This document shows positions 19,501 through 26,724 of a stretch of DNA of 64,000 nucleotides, piece after piece (within the stretch, counting starts at the first letter, position 1; every line of letters begins with the position of its first letter). Both the position numbers and the translations under genes were made by a program. The stretch comes from Termitidicoccus mucosus (GTDB taxonomy: Bacteria; Verrucomicrobiota; Verrucomicrobiia; Opitutales; Opitutaceae), in NCBI RefSeq assembly GCF_038725785.1, contig NZ_CP109796.1, positions 2,294,001 through 2,358,000 of the forward strand, in the 5' to 3' direction. The notes beneath the pieces are model-generated. The model worked only from the letters and a program-made list of their open reading frames with translations, had not been told where the DNA came from and did no database searches.

Positions 19501-20086
19501 TCAAATCCGATGAAAGCGCCGCCGAATACGCCCGGTCCGTGCCGAGGGAAATCCAGACGCGGTTATTATATATTTGGGGCGTCTTCGTCGTGCCGGTGTT
19601 GCCAGAAATGAGCATTCCATTGTTGGCGTCCGTGGGCGTGCTCCATGTCGCGCCGTTGTCGGTGGATTTCAGGATGGCGACACTAAAACTGCCGTTTCCA
19701 TTGGGAGTATAACTGCCGATGAGATAAAGCACATTGTCATGAACAAAAAAGGAGCCGCGCTGGAAGCCATTGAGCTGCTTCATAAGCGCCCAGGTCTTTC
19801 CGTCGTCGGTGGAGCGGAAAATTTTCGACACCGGCGAGTCCTCGTTTGTGCCGGCGCCGAACAGGCTGTGGGCCATGACATAGTCGCCGTTGGCCAGTTT
19901 CTCGATCGCGGGATCGGCGACGTAGATTTCCTGCCCGCTCCGCTTTATCTTTATGCCTCCGACATAAACAATATCGGGCGACGGCGTGTGGCTCACCTGC
20001 ACGCCCGCGCCGGTCGGGTCGGCCGCGGCGGAGCGGCCAAAGAACGAAAATAACAGGAAAACAATCAGGGCGGTATTTCGTTTCAT
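16568..20086 (-). CDS. Secreted BNR/sialidase-like and NHL-repeat chimera with C-terminal membrane anchor
   Basis: 1,172 residues from the ATG at 20086, with a signal peptide MKRNTALIVFLLFSFFGRSAAA. Residues about 30-430 are a sialidase-type propeller with Asp-box repeats ('IFRSTDDGKTW', 'ILKSTDNGATW'). A middle part has 'NWTSAAGGDWYDPRNWYYWN' followed by beta-rich sequence. An Ig-like segment ('APAYQWQVLKPGGAW') comes next. Then NHL-type repeats each carry 'IYVADA', 'IHVADA' or 'LYVADTGN' and finish near residue 1120. The tail is a Gly run, then 'HSACFFMMMIVAAAV', then Arg-rich 'RYRHVWRR', which has the Gly-rich/hydrophobic/basic layout of CTERM sorting signals. It may be a surface-retained glycan hydrolase or binder. 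I could not identify the full catalytic set (Arg triad, Tyr/Glu), so enzymatic sialidase activity is not claimed. A LacI-type operator lies 133 bp upstream. Confidence 0.82.
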   Translation of the reverse strand: MKRNTALIVFLLFSFFGRSAAADPTGAGVQVSHTPSPDIVYVGGIKIKRSGQEIYVADPAIEKLANGDYVMAHSLFGAGTNEDSPVSKIFRSTDDGKTWALMKQLNGFQRGSFFVHDNVLYLIGSYTPNGNGSFSVAILKSTDNGATWSTPTDANNGMLISGNTGTTKTPQIYNNRVWISLGTDRAYSAALSSDLMKASSWTRSAPTAAKTEAAIAKWPAPVSLYFGGTAGVWSEAQIVASPAHGVTVMPKIQFNSPDAVPHIALFHISADGKTMAFDPAKDFAPLTGTQKKFGATYDPDSGRYYALTNTVLPADKDVIDPNSQRVKHELIRNTATLISSGDLYHWDVEKIFIHARDAEHTAWQYFTFIVDGNDLAIASRTAFKTADDQYKPPRGHDSNLLTFHRLENFIAPRQSTTHEDALRFAVGHAFAGTPNGLAQAADGTVYVRESSGGIIKSFDAHGNVLGQVPALPAGVVFTGPGTETLAIFQPPSGSRNWTSAAGGDWYDPRNWYYWNRPDTELEAATFGTSITAAATVTLVQPYTLGALHFRSPHAYTIAQGSLKSSDGTATYGIGAITLKAVSGRPALAVRQGRHTLAVPLTLPVESDLSIAADSALTIDHTLVFQASINLDIAFGATAPASAPLTIKAATKNGAGALIRINLTGITAAMPAGTKIITITGGHNLAAADFAVSANLPVTHAFANNTLSITLASTPANPAAPSNAAMTEGHHAGVVTMTASAQGSPAPAYQWQVLKPGGAWQNLTAADAARHSGMTTAVLTITNPVFSMNGWQYRYIASNGFGDPAISAAATLTVAPDAFPYPTGLVLDASGTIYVADAISHTIQKISSRHNEVSILAGLSDQAGTGDGTGTGARFDRPQGIKISPRDGGIHVADATNKSIRRVTAAGVVTTLTGTSAGLASPRAIAIDNDGNTYVADAVDSRIRMVAPDGTVSVIADAGAGFSAPSGIAVDAAGWLYVADTGRHTIRAIAPGTREVTLLAGASGTAGGTDGPASSARFRSPGGLVVDGVLCSGARDGSLYIADTGNSLIRELISGTVRTIAGRLGTDGGAGVPGYRDGTGTAAMLDSPLDIAIAANGDLYVADTGNAAIRRIAFDDGGQAVVSTLTPSSAAVPPAPPDSGGETAGGGGGAHSACFFMMMIVAAAVRYRHVWRR

Positions 20087-20218
20087 GGGATTGAGGCAGG
20101 GGTTACGCAAACAAGGAATGCTAAATCGAATTTATTGGGATGGAAAATGAGCCATGGAATTTCTGCTGAAAATCGCTGGAGCGGCGGGCGGGGTTGTGAA
20201 AATATTGCACCCATTCTT

Positions 20219-20243
20219 GCTAAACTGATTTAGCCAATGTCAA
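20219..20243 (-). promoter_or_regulatory. LacI-type operator O2 with -35 box, in the divergent promoter region
   Basis: GCTAAACTGATTTAGC at 20219-20234 is a perfect 6-bp inverted repeat with a 4-bp centre. On the minus strand a consensus TTGACA (20238-20243) precedes it by exactly 3 nt, as at O1, so the operator would sit between the -35 and -10 regions of the minus-strand gene starting at 20086. A weaker related site (GCTAAA-TCGAA-TTTATT) begins at 20120. Confidence 0.78.
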
Positions 20244-20317
20244 CTCTTTTCCATGTATTGACCGCTCCGATGGCGACAGGACGCAGTCACAGTCAAAAAA
20301 CTGTTCGACATTTTCCC

Positions 20318-20338
20318 TGCTAAAGTTTGGTTTTAGCA
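20318..20338 (+). promoter_or_regulatory. LacI-type operator O3, likely autoregulatory
   Basis: TGCTAAA (20318-20324) and TTTAGCA (20332-20338) are perfect 7-bp inverted arms with a 7-bp centre, three bases wider than O1 and O2. The site ends 21 bp before the ATG of the LacI-family gene, where bound repressor would block transcription or initiation. The altered spacing could mean weaker binding. Confidence 0.65.
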
Positions 20339-20359
20339 AAACCTGTTTTTCCGAGATAT

Positions 20360-21415
20360 ATGAAAACAAACGACAACCGGCCTGCCGTCACCATTTATGA
20401 AATCGCGCAGCACGTGGGCGTGTCGCCGGCCGCGGTGTCATCCGTGTTGTCAAACCGCCATGTCGAGCGGCGCATCTCCGCCGCCACGGTGAAGCGCGTG
20501 CGCGAGGCCATCCAGGAGCTCGGCTACGTGCCCAACATGGCCGGGCGCCGCCTGCGCTCGCACCGCCCCTCCACCCGGCAGTTCGACCTCGCCATCCTCA
20601 CGTCGTTCGAGGCCCCGCTGCCGCTCGTCGGGCAGGCGCTGCACGCGCTCCAGGCCGAGGTGGACGCGCGCTCCACGCAGCACACGCGCTACGCCGTCGC
20701 CATCGAGATGTTTCACGCCGGGCGCCTTTCCGAAAAACCGGGGCTGCTCGACGCGGACCGCTACCATGGCGTCATCATCACCAACACGCTCCCCGCCGAT
20801 GACGAATTTCTCGCCAAGGCCAGACTCCCCTACGCCACCGTCGTGCTCGGCCGCCGCATCCCCGGTTATTTCTGCGTGCTGGAAGTGCCCGACTTCGTGG
20901 GGCGCCGCTCGGCGGAGGTCCTGCTTGACGCGGGCTGCAAGAAACCCGCGATCATTCACGGCCAGTCCCTCACACAGGCGACCTCGGAGCGCGTGGCCGC
21001 TTTTCACCGGACCATCAAGGCGCGCCGCAAGCAACCGCCCGCCGCCATCGTGAGCGACGGCCTCCAGCCGCGCAACGCCATCGCCGCGCTCGACAAATTC
21101 CTCGCAGACGGCGGCAGGTGCGACGGGCTCTTTGCCGTGACGGACAGCCTCGCGGTGGGCGCGTATCGCGCGTTCCAGCAACACAACCTCGCCATCCCCG
21201 GCGACGTGGCGGTGGTCGGCGTGGGCGACCATGAGCTGGCGGAGTTTTTCACGCCGCCGCTCTCGACCCTCGCCGGCGCGAACGACGCCATGGTGGCCGA
21301 GGCGGTCCCGCTGCTCTTCCACCAGCTTGGCGGCTCCGACGACCGCCCCCGCGAAATCCTGGTCGTGCCGCCCGTTTACCTGCGCGGCTCCACGCAACGC
21401 GACCGCCGCGCCTAG
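20360..21415 (+). CDS. LacI/GalR-family transcriptional regulator
   Basis: 351 residues. The ATG at 20360 is chosen because the helix-turn-helix begins at once: 'TIYEIAQHVGVSPAAVSSVL' (residues 11-30), then the hinge region 'ELGYVPNMAGRRLRS'. The remainder is a periplasmic-binding-protein-like sensor domain, with 'CDGLFAVTDSLAVGAYRAFQ', 'IPGDVAVVGVGDHELAEFF' and 'PPLSTLAG' as in family members. LacI proteins dimerise on palindromic operators and release them when a sugar binds. Three GCTAAA-type palindromes in this region are the likely targets, including one right before this gene. It is divergent from the BNR/NHL chimera. The stop codon TAG lies inside the CTAG target duplication of an IS element, so the insertion did not shorten the protein. 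Confidence 0.93.
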   Translation: MKTNDNRPAVTIYEIAQHVGVSPAAVSSVLSNRHVERRISAATVKRVREAIQELGYVPNMAGRRLRSHRPSTRQFDLAILTSFEAPLPLVGQALHALQAEVDARSTQHTRYAVAIEMFHAGRLSEKPGLLDADRYHGVIITNTLPADDEFLAKARLPYATVVLGRRIPGYFCVLEVPDFVGRRSAEVLLDAGCKKPAIIHGQSLTQATSERVAAFHRTIKARRKQPPAAIVSDGLQPRNAIAALDKFLADGGRCDGLFAVTDSLAVGAYRAFQQHNLAIPGDVAVVGVGDHELAEFFTPPLSTLAGANDAMVAEAVPLLFHQLGGSDDRPREILVVPPVYLRGSTQRDRRA

Positions 21416-22176
21416 GACCTGTTAGCACTATTGAGGAGTAGCCAAGAGAGAGCGAAGGAGACGAAAGAGCGGAAGAGGACATCGAGCTTGTCGTAGCGGG
21501 TGAAGACGCGACGGAAGCCCTTGATGCGGCGGAAGAGGCGCTCGACGTGGTTGCGCTGGCGGTAAAGTGCCTGGTTGAGTTTCCAGGGTTTTCGACGCAA
21601 CGGGTTGGGCGGGACGACAGGCTTGAAGCCGAGCAGGCAGGCCAAGCCGCGGGTTTCGTTGCCTTCGTAGGCCATGTCCATGGCGGGGCGCATCCATGCC
21701 TCGGCATCCCAACTCGCCAATCAGCTCGCGTCCCTCGGTCCGTCGCCGTTCTGCCCGGGCGGAGGCGGAAGCCGAGGGCATGGACATCATTCGCGGCAGC
21801 CAGATGAATCTTGGTGTTCCGGCCTCCTCGTGATTTGCCGATCGCCTGAGGCCCGTTTTTCTCCGCCCCGGTCCCATCGGTGGACCTTCCTGCTGGTACT
21901 GTCCAGCGACACCACCTTCAGCTCCAGATGCACCAGCCCTTCCTTCTGCAGCCGCTCGAACACCCGGTCCCATACTCCGCTTTTGCTCCAGCGATTCATC
22001 CGCGTGTAGATCGTGTGCCAGTTCCCAAACCTCTCCGGCAATCTCCTCCATTTGCACCCGTTCTCCGCCACATACAGCACCCCGTTTAGAAAGCTCAGCA
22101 CATCAATGCTCACATTGCCCCGCTCCACCGGCAGGCTGTCCTTGATTCTCTCCAGGTGTTCCTTCGTCAGTTCCAT
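21412..22176 (-). pseudogene. Decayed IS5-family (IS427-like) transposase
   Basis: The N-terminal part starts MELTKEHLERIKDSL and includes 'GCKWRRLPERFGNWHTIYTR' and 'VSLDSTS.KVH'. It then loses frame near 21870. The expected continuation 'DGTGAEKNGPQAIGKSRGG' is in the next frame, 'GRELIGELG' in a third frame, and the C-terminal 'MDMAYEGNETRGLACLLGF...VERLFRRIKGFRRVFTRYDKLD' is back in the first frame. Some IS427-type elements use one programmed frameshift, but three frame changes indicate inactivation. The DDE residues are therefore spread over three frames. The stop codon of the last frame lies in the CTAG target duplication. An intact copy elsewhere could still mobilise this one through its ends. 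Confidence 0.88.
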
Positions 22177-22229
22177 TCCCCTCCTCATACGCATAAATCA
22201 CCGTCAAGTGCAATTAATGTTAACACGCC
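21416..22229 (-). mobile_element. IS5-family insertion sequence (814 bp) with terminal inverted repeats
   Basis: The left end GACCTGTTAGCACTATTGA and the complement of the right end GGCGTGTTAACATTAATTG match at most positions (GxCxTGTTAxCAxTAxT). Both ends are flanked by CTAG (21412-21415 and 22230-22233), the short target duplication usual for the IS427 group. Length and ends are complete; only the transposase is broken. It inserted exactly at the stop codon of the LacI-family gene. Confidence 0.88.
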
Positions 22230-22233
22230 CTAG

Positions 22234-22372
22234 CGCGAGCCCCCCTGCCCGCCGTCGAGATGATGGCGGGCTCTCCTTTCAGAAAAAGAATGCCGCGCTT
22301 CGCGCGACGATCCGAGGAAGGCAGCCCAAGGATGCCCGCGCCACGGATTCACCGGTCACCGGGCGAAGAACG
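22234..22372. repeat. Dispersed palindromic intergenic element, copy 2
   Basis: The GC-rich segment reads 'aatgccgcg-cttcgcgcgac' followed by a pair of short 'gcccgcg' arms. The copy at 24190-24318 has a nearly identical core. It fills the gap between the IS element and the MBL-fold gene and covers the last codons of that gene. Confidence 0.5.
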
Positions 22373-23180
22373 GGTTGTTTTTCTTTTCCTGCGCCACGGT
22401 CGTGATCGGGCCGTGGCCGCAGGCGAGGACCGTGTTGTTCGGCAGCGGAAGGATTTTTTTGAAATTGTTGTCCAATGCCGCCGCATAGGCGCTCCGGCTG
22501 CCGCCCATCGAGCACGAAAAAAGCGAATCGCCCACGATCGCGAGCGAATGCGACAGGCCCGTGATGTAATAGGTCGTGCCGCCGGGCGAGTGGCCCCAGG
22601 TGAAGAGCGTCTTGATCGTGAGCGCGCCGAGATGGAAGTGCGTGTTTTCCCCAAACGTGCGCGCGCCAGGGAACCCGGACGGCTCGCGCTCGGACGCCCA
22701 CACGCCGGCCCTGGTTTCGCCGGCGAGGCGCGGCAGGTCGGCGATGTGGTCCTCGTGCGTGTGGGTAAGAAAAATGTAGTGCAGCGCGAGGCGTTCCGCG
22801 CGGAGAAATTCCAGCATCTCCCCGCAATCCGCGCCGGTGTCGAATGCGGCGGCGTGACGCGAGCGCGCGTCCCACACGAGATAGCTGTTCACCGTCATGT
22901 CTCCGTAGGCGGTGTTGAACGCGGCGAAACCGGCCGGGAAAACGGGCTGCGCGGGATACCATGTTTTTTTCGCGAGCTGGACGAGCGAGTCGGGGTGGAG
23001 CTTGAGGTGGCGGGCGACACGGCGGGCGACGGCTTCGTTGAACGCGCCCGACTTCAGCGCGGCAAGGTCCTCCGCCGAAACCTCGGCGCGGCGCGCGAGA
23101 TCCTCGTCGGAGATGCCGAGGCCGCGCTGGGCCTTGTTGACGACATCGTCGTAGTTGTCCTCGAGCGGGATGCGGGCCAT
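22356..23180 (-). CDS. MBL-fold metallohydrolase with N-terminal helical (HTH-like) domain
   Basis: 274 residues from the ATG at 23180. Residues about 20-70 ('ISDEDLARRAEVSAEDLAAL', 'AVARRVARHLKLHPDSLVQL') look like an XRE-type helical bundle. The metallo-beta-lactamase fold follows. The metal motif is H140-x-H142-x-D144-H145 ('THTHEDHIADL'), with further likely ligands H197 ('TWGHSPGGT'), D218 ('IVGDSLFSCSMGG') and H256 ('ACGHGP'). The arrangement resembles glyoxalase II-like thioesterases. The 'GHSPGG' and 'ACGHGPITTVAQEKKNNPFF' features suggest a hydroxyacylglutathione-hydrolase-like enzyme, but the substrate is unknown. The fusion to a helix-turn-helix-like segment is less usual. It is divergent from the SDR gene, with a 196-bp AT-richer promoter region between them. 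Confidence 0.83.
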   Translation of the reverse strand: MARIPLEDNYDDVVNKAQRGLGISDEDLARRAEVSAEDLAALKSGAFNEAVARRVARHLKLHPDSLVQLAKKTWYPAQPVFPAGFAAFNTAYGDMTVNSYLVWDARSRHAAAFDTGADCGEMLEFLRAERLALHYIFLTHTHEDHIADLPRLAGETRAGVWASEREPSGFPGARTFGENTHFHLGALTIKTLFTWGHSPGGTTYYITGLSHSLAIVGDSLFSCSMGGSRSAYAAALDNNFKKILPLPNNTVLACGHGPITTVAQEKKNNPFFAR

Positions 23181-23376
23181 GCGGGTGAAACGGGAGTTAA
23201 GGTTAAAAGTCAGGATCGGGAATATAAAAGACACATATGGGAAATGCCACAAGTCCCCAGCATAATTTTCCATTTGGCGCGCCGGTCGCGCGCCCGGCGC
23301 GCATAAATTCGGACACGTGGAACAAAGGACTTGCGCGGATTTCCGGATGCTGGTTCGATGCACCTTAATCCTCCCC

Positions 23377-24162
23377 ATGAACACACCCGAATATCTCAAT
23401 TCACTCTATTCCCTGGCCGGCAAAGTCGCGGTCGTCATCGGCGGCACCGGCGAACTTTGCGGCGCGATGGCCGAGGGGCTCGCGGGCGCGGGCGCCGAAG
23501 TGGTGCTCGTCGGCCGCAGCCAGGAGAAAGCCAATGCGCGTCTCGCGAAAATCGAGGCGGCCGGCGGCAAGGCGTGGTTCCAGTCCGCCGAGGCGGGCAG
23601 CAAGGCCGAGTTGCAAAAACTGCTCGATGCGGTGGTCGCGCGTTCGGGCCGGGCGGACATCGTCGTCAACGGCGCGGGCGTGAATTCCGCGACGCCGTTT
23701 CTCGACATCGCGGAGGACGAATTTGACCGCATCATGGGCATCAACCTCAAGGGTGTGTTTCTCGGCTGCCAGGTTTTTGGCAAATACCTCGTCGAGCGCG
23801 GGCAGGGCGGCTCGATCATCAACCTCGGCTCCATGTCCGGCCTCATCCCGCTTTCGCGTGTGTTTACCTACTCGGCGAGCAAGGCGGCGGTGCACAATCT
23901 TTCCAAAAACCTCGCGCGCGAGTGGGCGACGGCCAGGGTGCGGGTCAACACGCTCGTCCCCGGCTTTTTCCCCGCGGAGCAAAACCGCAAGGTGCTCACG
24001 CCCGAACGCGTGGCCAGCATCATGGGGCACACGCCGATGAAACGCTTCGGCGAGGCCAGGGAGCTTATCGGCGCGACGCTGTTGCTCGCGAGCGACGCGG
24101 GCTCGTTCATCACCGGCTCCGAAATCGTGATCGACGGCGGTTATCACGCGATGACGATTTGA
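23377..24162 (+). CDS. SDR-family oxidoreductase, possibly D-mannonate oxidoreductase-like
   Basis: 261 residues from the ATG at 23377. The Rossmann nucleotide motif '[20 protein letters not shown]' (about residues 20-39) is a TGxxxGxG variant. 'NGAG' is at about residue 98, and the catalytic set is S152, Y165 and K169 ('TYSASKAA'). The C-terminus '[20 protein letters not shown]' is the classical SDR end. The [11 protein letters not shown] wording resembles SDR proteins annotated as D-mannonate oxidoreductase (glucuronate pathway) in Verrucomicrobia, which would fit with the pectate lyase in this window. That substrate is an inference; the SDR class is clear. NAD(P)H-dependent, cytosolic. Confidence 0.85.
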   Translation: MNTPEYLNSLYSLAGKVAVVIGGTGELCGAMAEGLAGAGAEVVLVGRSQEKANARLAKIEAAGGKAWFQSAEAGSKAELQKLLDAVVARSGRADIVVNGAGVNSATPFLDIAEDEFDRIMGINLKGVFLGCQVFGKYLVERGQGGSIINLGSMSGLIPLSRVFTYSASKAAVHNLSKNLAREWATARVRVNTLVPGFFPAEQNRKVLTPERVASIMGHTPMKRFGEARELIGATLLLASDAGSFITGSEIVIDGGYHAMTI

Positions 24163-24189
24163 GCGGGACAGGGGTTCGGGTTGGAAAAT

Positions 24190-24318
24190 GTGGCGCGGGC
24201 AACCGCGCCCGCCATCAAAAACGAAGGCGCGAAGCGCCGTTGATTTTTTCTTCCCTCGAAAAAATGCCGCGGCTTCGCGCGACCTTTTGGGATCGCAGGC
24301 AAAAATGCCTGCGCCATG
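24190..24318. repeat. Dispersed palindromic intergenic element, copy 3
   Basis: Each end is itself a hairpin (GGCGCGGGC with GCGCCCGCC on the left; GCGCAGGCA-TT-TTGCCTGCG on the right), with the outer 'atgtggcgc' matched by 'gcgccatgt'. The core holds GCGCGAAGCGC and an A/T-rich run. The rest of the gap up to 24450 shows no gene. Confidence 0.6.
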
Positions 24319-24450
24319 TGCTCCCGCGCCCTCCTTGCCGGCAACCTCAAGGGCGCCGATTTGAACTTCCTGTCACCCTCCCCATCCCGCACCCAACTTT
24401 TGCTTTGCTCCGCCGCGCATTTGCGGCGATTGAAGTGCGGCAATCCGCCC

Positions 24451-25425
24451 ATGCTCTCGGTTCTCGAAATTCTGAAAAAAACCACCGACTTTTTCGCGGC
24501 GAAGGGAATCGACAACGCGCGCCTCAACGCCGAGCTGATCATCGGCCATTCGCTCGGCCTCAAGCGCATGCAGCTCTACCTTCAGTTCGAGCGACTGCTC
24601 ACCGAGACGGAACTCGAAAAACTGCGTCCGCTCGTCCGGCGTCGCGCGCAACGCGAACCGCTCCAATACGTGACCGGCGAAGTGGAATGGGGCGGGCTGC
24701 GCCTGAAGACCGACCGCCGCGCGCTCATCCCGCGCGTCGAGACCGAACTTCTGCTGGAAATCATCCCCGGGGCATTCGCGAGCGCGGTCGCGGGTCGGAC
24801 CGGAGCGGCGGCGCCCACGCCGTCGGACACGCATGACGCGCCCCGGGCCACCGATTCGATTTCTCCGCCCGACGGCACGGATGTACCCGTCCCGCCAGGC
24901 CCGCGCGCGATCCTTGATCTCGGCACCGGCAGCGGCGCGCTCGCGCTCGGGCTGGCAACTGTTTTCCCGGACGCCCGTGTCACCGCGCTCGACGTCAGCG
25001 CCGACGCGCTCGCGCTCGCCCGCGAAAACGCCGCCCTCGCCGGCCTCGATGAGCGGGTGCGGTTCGCGCGCTCGGACTGGTTTGCCGCATTGCGCGACGG
25101 CACGGTCAATGCATCCGGCGGCTTCGATGTGATTGTGGCCAACCCGCCCTACCTAAGCGCCGCCGAGGTGGCGGAGTCCGCGCCGGAGGTGCGCGAATTC
25201 GAGCCGCGCACGGCGCTCGCATCTGCGGACGAAGGCAAGGCCGACCTCGCCAAAATCATCGCGGGCGCGCCGGAATTTTTGCGCGAGGGCGGATTGCTGG
25301 CCTTGGAAACTGGAATCGCGCAACATCCCGCCCTGCTCGCGCTGTGCGAGGCGGCGGGCTTCGCGCGGAGCGAATCCCGCAAGGACCTGGCCGGGCGGGA
25401 ACGCTTTGTGCTGGCGTGGCGTTGA
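24451..25425 (+). CDS. prmC: Release factor glutamine methyltransferase (PrmC/HemK)
   Basis: 324 residues from the ATG at 24451 (MLSVLEILKKTTDFFAAKGI). The N-terminal helical domain ('NARLNAELIIGHSLGLKRMQLY', 'RRRAQREPLQYVTGE', with 'ALIPRVETELLLE') and the SAM-binding motif 'ILDLGTGSGALALGLA' are typical. The catalytic NPPY is present ('DVIVANPPYLSAAEV'). PrmC methylates the Gln of the GGQ loop of peptide chain release factors. An unusual Pro/Ala/Thr-rich insert of about 45 residues ('GAFASAVAGRTGAAAPTP' onward) separates the helical domain from the SAM motif; family members usually have a short linker here. It stands alone between repeats and a poorly conserved 260-bp gap. Confidence 0.95.
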   Translation: MLSVLEILKKTTDFFAAKGIDNARLNAELIIGHSLGLKRMQLYLQFERLLTETELEKLRPLVRRRAQREPLQYVTGEVEWGGLRLKTDRRALIPRVETELLLEIIPGAFASAVAGRTGAAAPTPSDTHDAPRATDSISPPDGTDVPVPPGPRAILDLGTGSGALALGLATVFPDARVTALDVSADALALARENAALAGLDERVRFARSDWFAALRDGTVNASGGFDVIVANPPYLSAAEVAESAPEVREFEPRTALASADEGKADLAKIIAGAPEFLREGGLLALETGIAQHPALLALCEAAGFARSESRKDLAGRERFVLAWR

Positions 25426-25685
25426 GACGGCTTCCCGCGGCGCGGGGACCTGTTTTCGACAACCATGCAAAATCGCGCGCAGCCGTTTGCGGAATCCCGA
25501 TCCCGGGGCCTGGACCAGATTGGCGCCTTCACGCCGTCCCGTGGTGACGCGGCGCGGAGCATGATGAGAAATGCCGGAATCCTCCTGAAAGATTTTTTGC
25601 TGGCCCGGGAGTCTTGTCTGTTTTTCCGCATTGGGCATTCGCGACAGGCGCCGGACCGGCGCACGGCGTCAGACATTGTTTTCCT

Positions 25686-26681
25686 ATGAAGGCGCGCAAC
25701 CACACGATTGATTATCTGCGGGGGCTGGCGGCGCTGATGGTCTGCCTGGTGCATTTCCGGCATGTGTTTCCGGCGGCATGGCGCCCGGCCATTTTCGAGC
25801 TGAGAGTGGGCGTGGAGATTTTTTTTGTCATCTCCGGTTTCATCATTCCGTTCAGCCTGCACCGGGCGGGTTACCGGGCGGGCGACGCCTGGCGGTTTCT
25901 GCTGAAACGGCTGGCGAGGTTGCAGCCCCCATTGATGGCCGCGCTGCTGGTCACGTTCGCCCTGTCGCATGGCGCGGCATGGTACAAAGGCGAAACGGCG
26001 CTGATGGACTTCGGCAACTTTGCGCGGGCGATGTGTTATCTCGGCGTGCCCGATGAAAATCCGGTCGTGTGGACGCTCATCGTGGAGATGAAATACTACA
26101 TTTTTGTCGCGCTGCTGTATCCGCTGTTCTTTTCGCGGGACGCACGCGTGCGGCGCGTCACCTTTGTCGCGGCGGCGGCGATCGCGGCGGCGGGGCAAGG
26201 CTGGCCGGGCGCGGGCGATTTGCGTTACCTGCCTTTGTTCCTGATGGGATTCGCCGCGTGCCAGAAAGCGGTCGGGATGACATGCGCGCGCGAAGCCGCG
26301 ACGCTGGCCGCGCTGGCGGCCGCCGCCGGGGTGCCGGGCCTCACGCCCCTGCAAATCATCGCGGGCGCGGCGACGGCGGTGATGGTCCTCATTCCGCTTC
26401 GCGCAAAATTCCGCCCCGGGTTATTTTTCGGGGAGATATCCTACTCGCTTTATCTGCTGCATTTTCCCATCGGCGTGAAACTGCTCAACTACGCGCTGCC
26501 GCGCACGTCGTGGCATTTTGACATTCCGCTGCTGCTGGCGGCGTTCGCAGTGTCGGTGGGGGCCGCGTGGCTGCTATGCAAGTGGCTCGAAAAGCCTGCG
26601 AGCGACTGGTCGCAGCATATCCCGTTGCACGGTGGCGGCCCTCCCGATCGCAAACTCGCCGGCGAGATGGCCCGGGGGTGA
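25686..26681 (+). CDS. Acyltransferase-3 family membrane protein
   Basis: 331 residues from the ATG at 25686. It opens 'NHTIDYLRGLAALMVCLVHF', the Acyl_transf_3 signature with the catalytic-type His ('VHFRHVFP'), then 'GVEIFFVISGFIIPFSL' and a series of hydrophobic helices. The end has 'ISYSLYLLHFPIGVKLLNY', also typical. Such proteins O-acetylate or otherwise acylate cell-surface sugars using cytosolic acyl-CoA. There is no C-terminal SGNH domain. It is flanked by a 260-bp gap without a recognisable gene (25426-25685) and a convergent hypothetical gene, so no substrate can be inferred. Confidence 0.88.
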   Translation: MKARNHTIDYLRGLAALMVCLVHFRHVFPAAWRPAIFELRVGVEIFFVISGFIIPFSLHRAGYRAGDAWRFLLKRLARLQPPLMAALLVTFALSHGAAWYKGETALMDFGNFARAMCYLGVPDENPVVWTLIVEMKYYIFVALLYPLFFSRDARVRRVTFVAAAAIAAAGQGWPGAGDLRYLPLFLMGFAACQKAVGMTCAREAATLAALAAAAGVPGLTPLQIIAGAATAVMVLIPLRAKFRPGLFFGEISYSLYLLHFPIGVKLLNYALPRTSWHFDIPLLLAAFAVSVGAAWLLCKWLEKPASDWSQHIPLHGGGPPDRKLAGEMARG

Positions 26682-26724
26682 AGGCGGATGGCAAAACGGC
26701 CATGCGAACGGCGCGGCGGCCTCG

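Noticed and set aside
16568-20086. Calling the BNR/NHL protein a functional exo-alpha-sialidase
   Set aside because: Asp boxes are present, but I could not place the Arg triad, nucleophile Tyr and acid Asp with confidence.
25465-25689. A 74-codon open frame in the gap before the acyltransferase gene
   Set aside because: No ribosome-binding site, no conserved pattern, and it overlaps the better-supported start at 25686.
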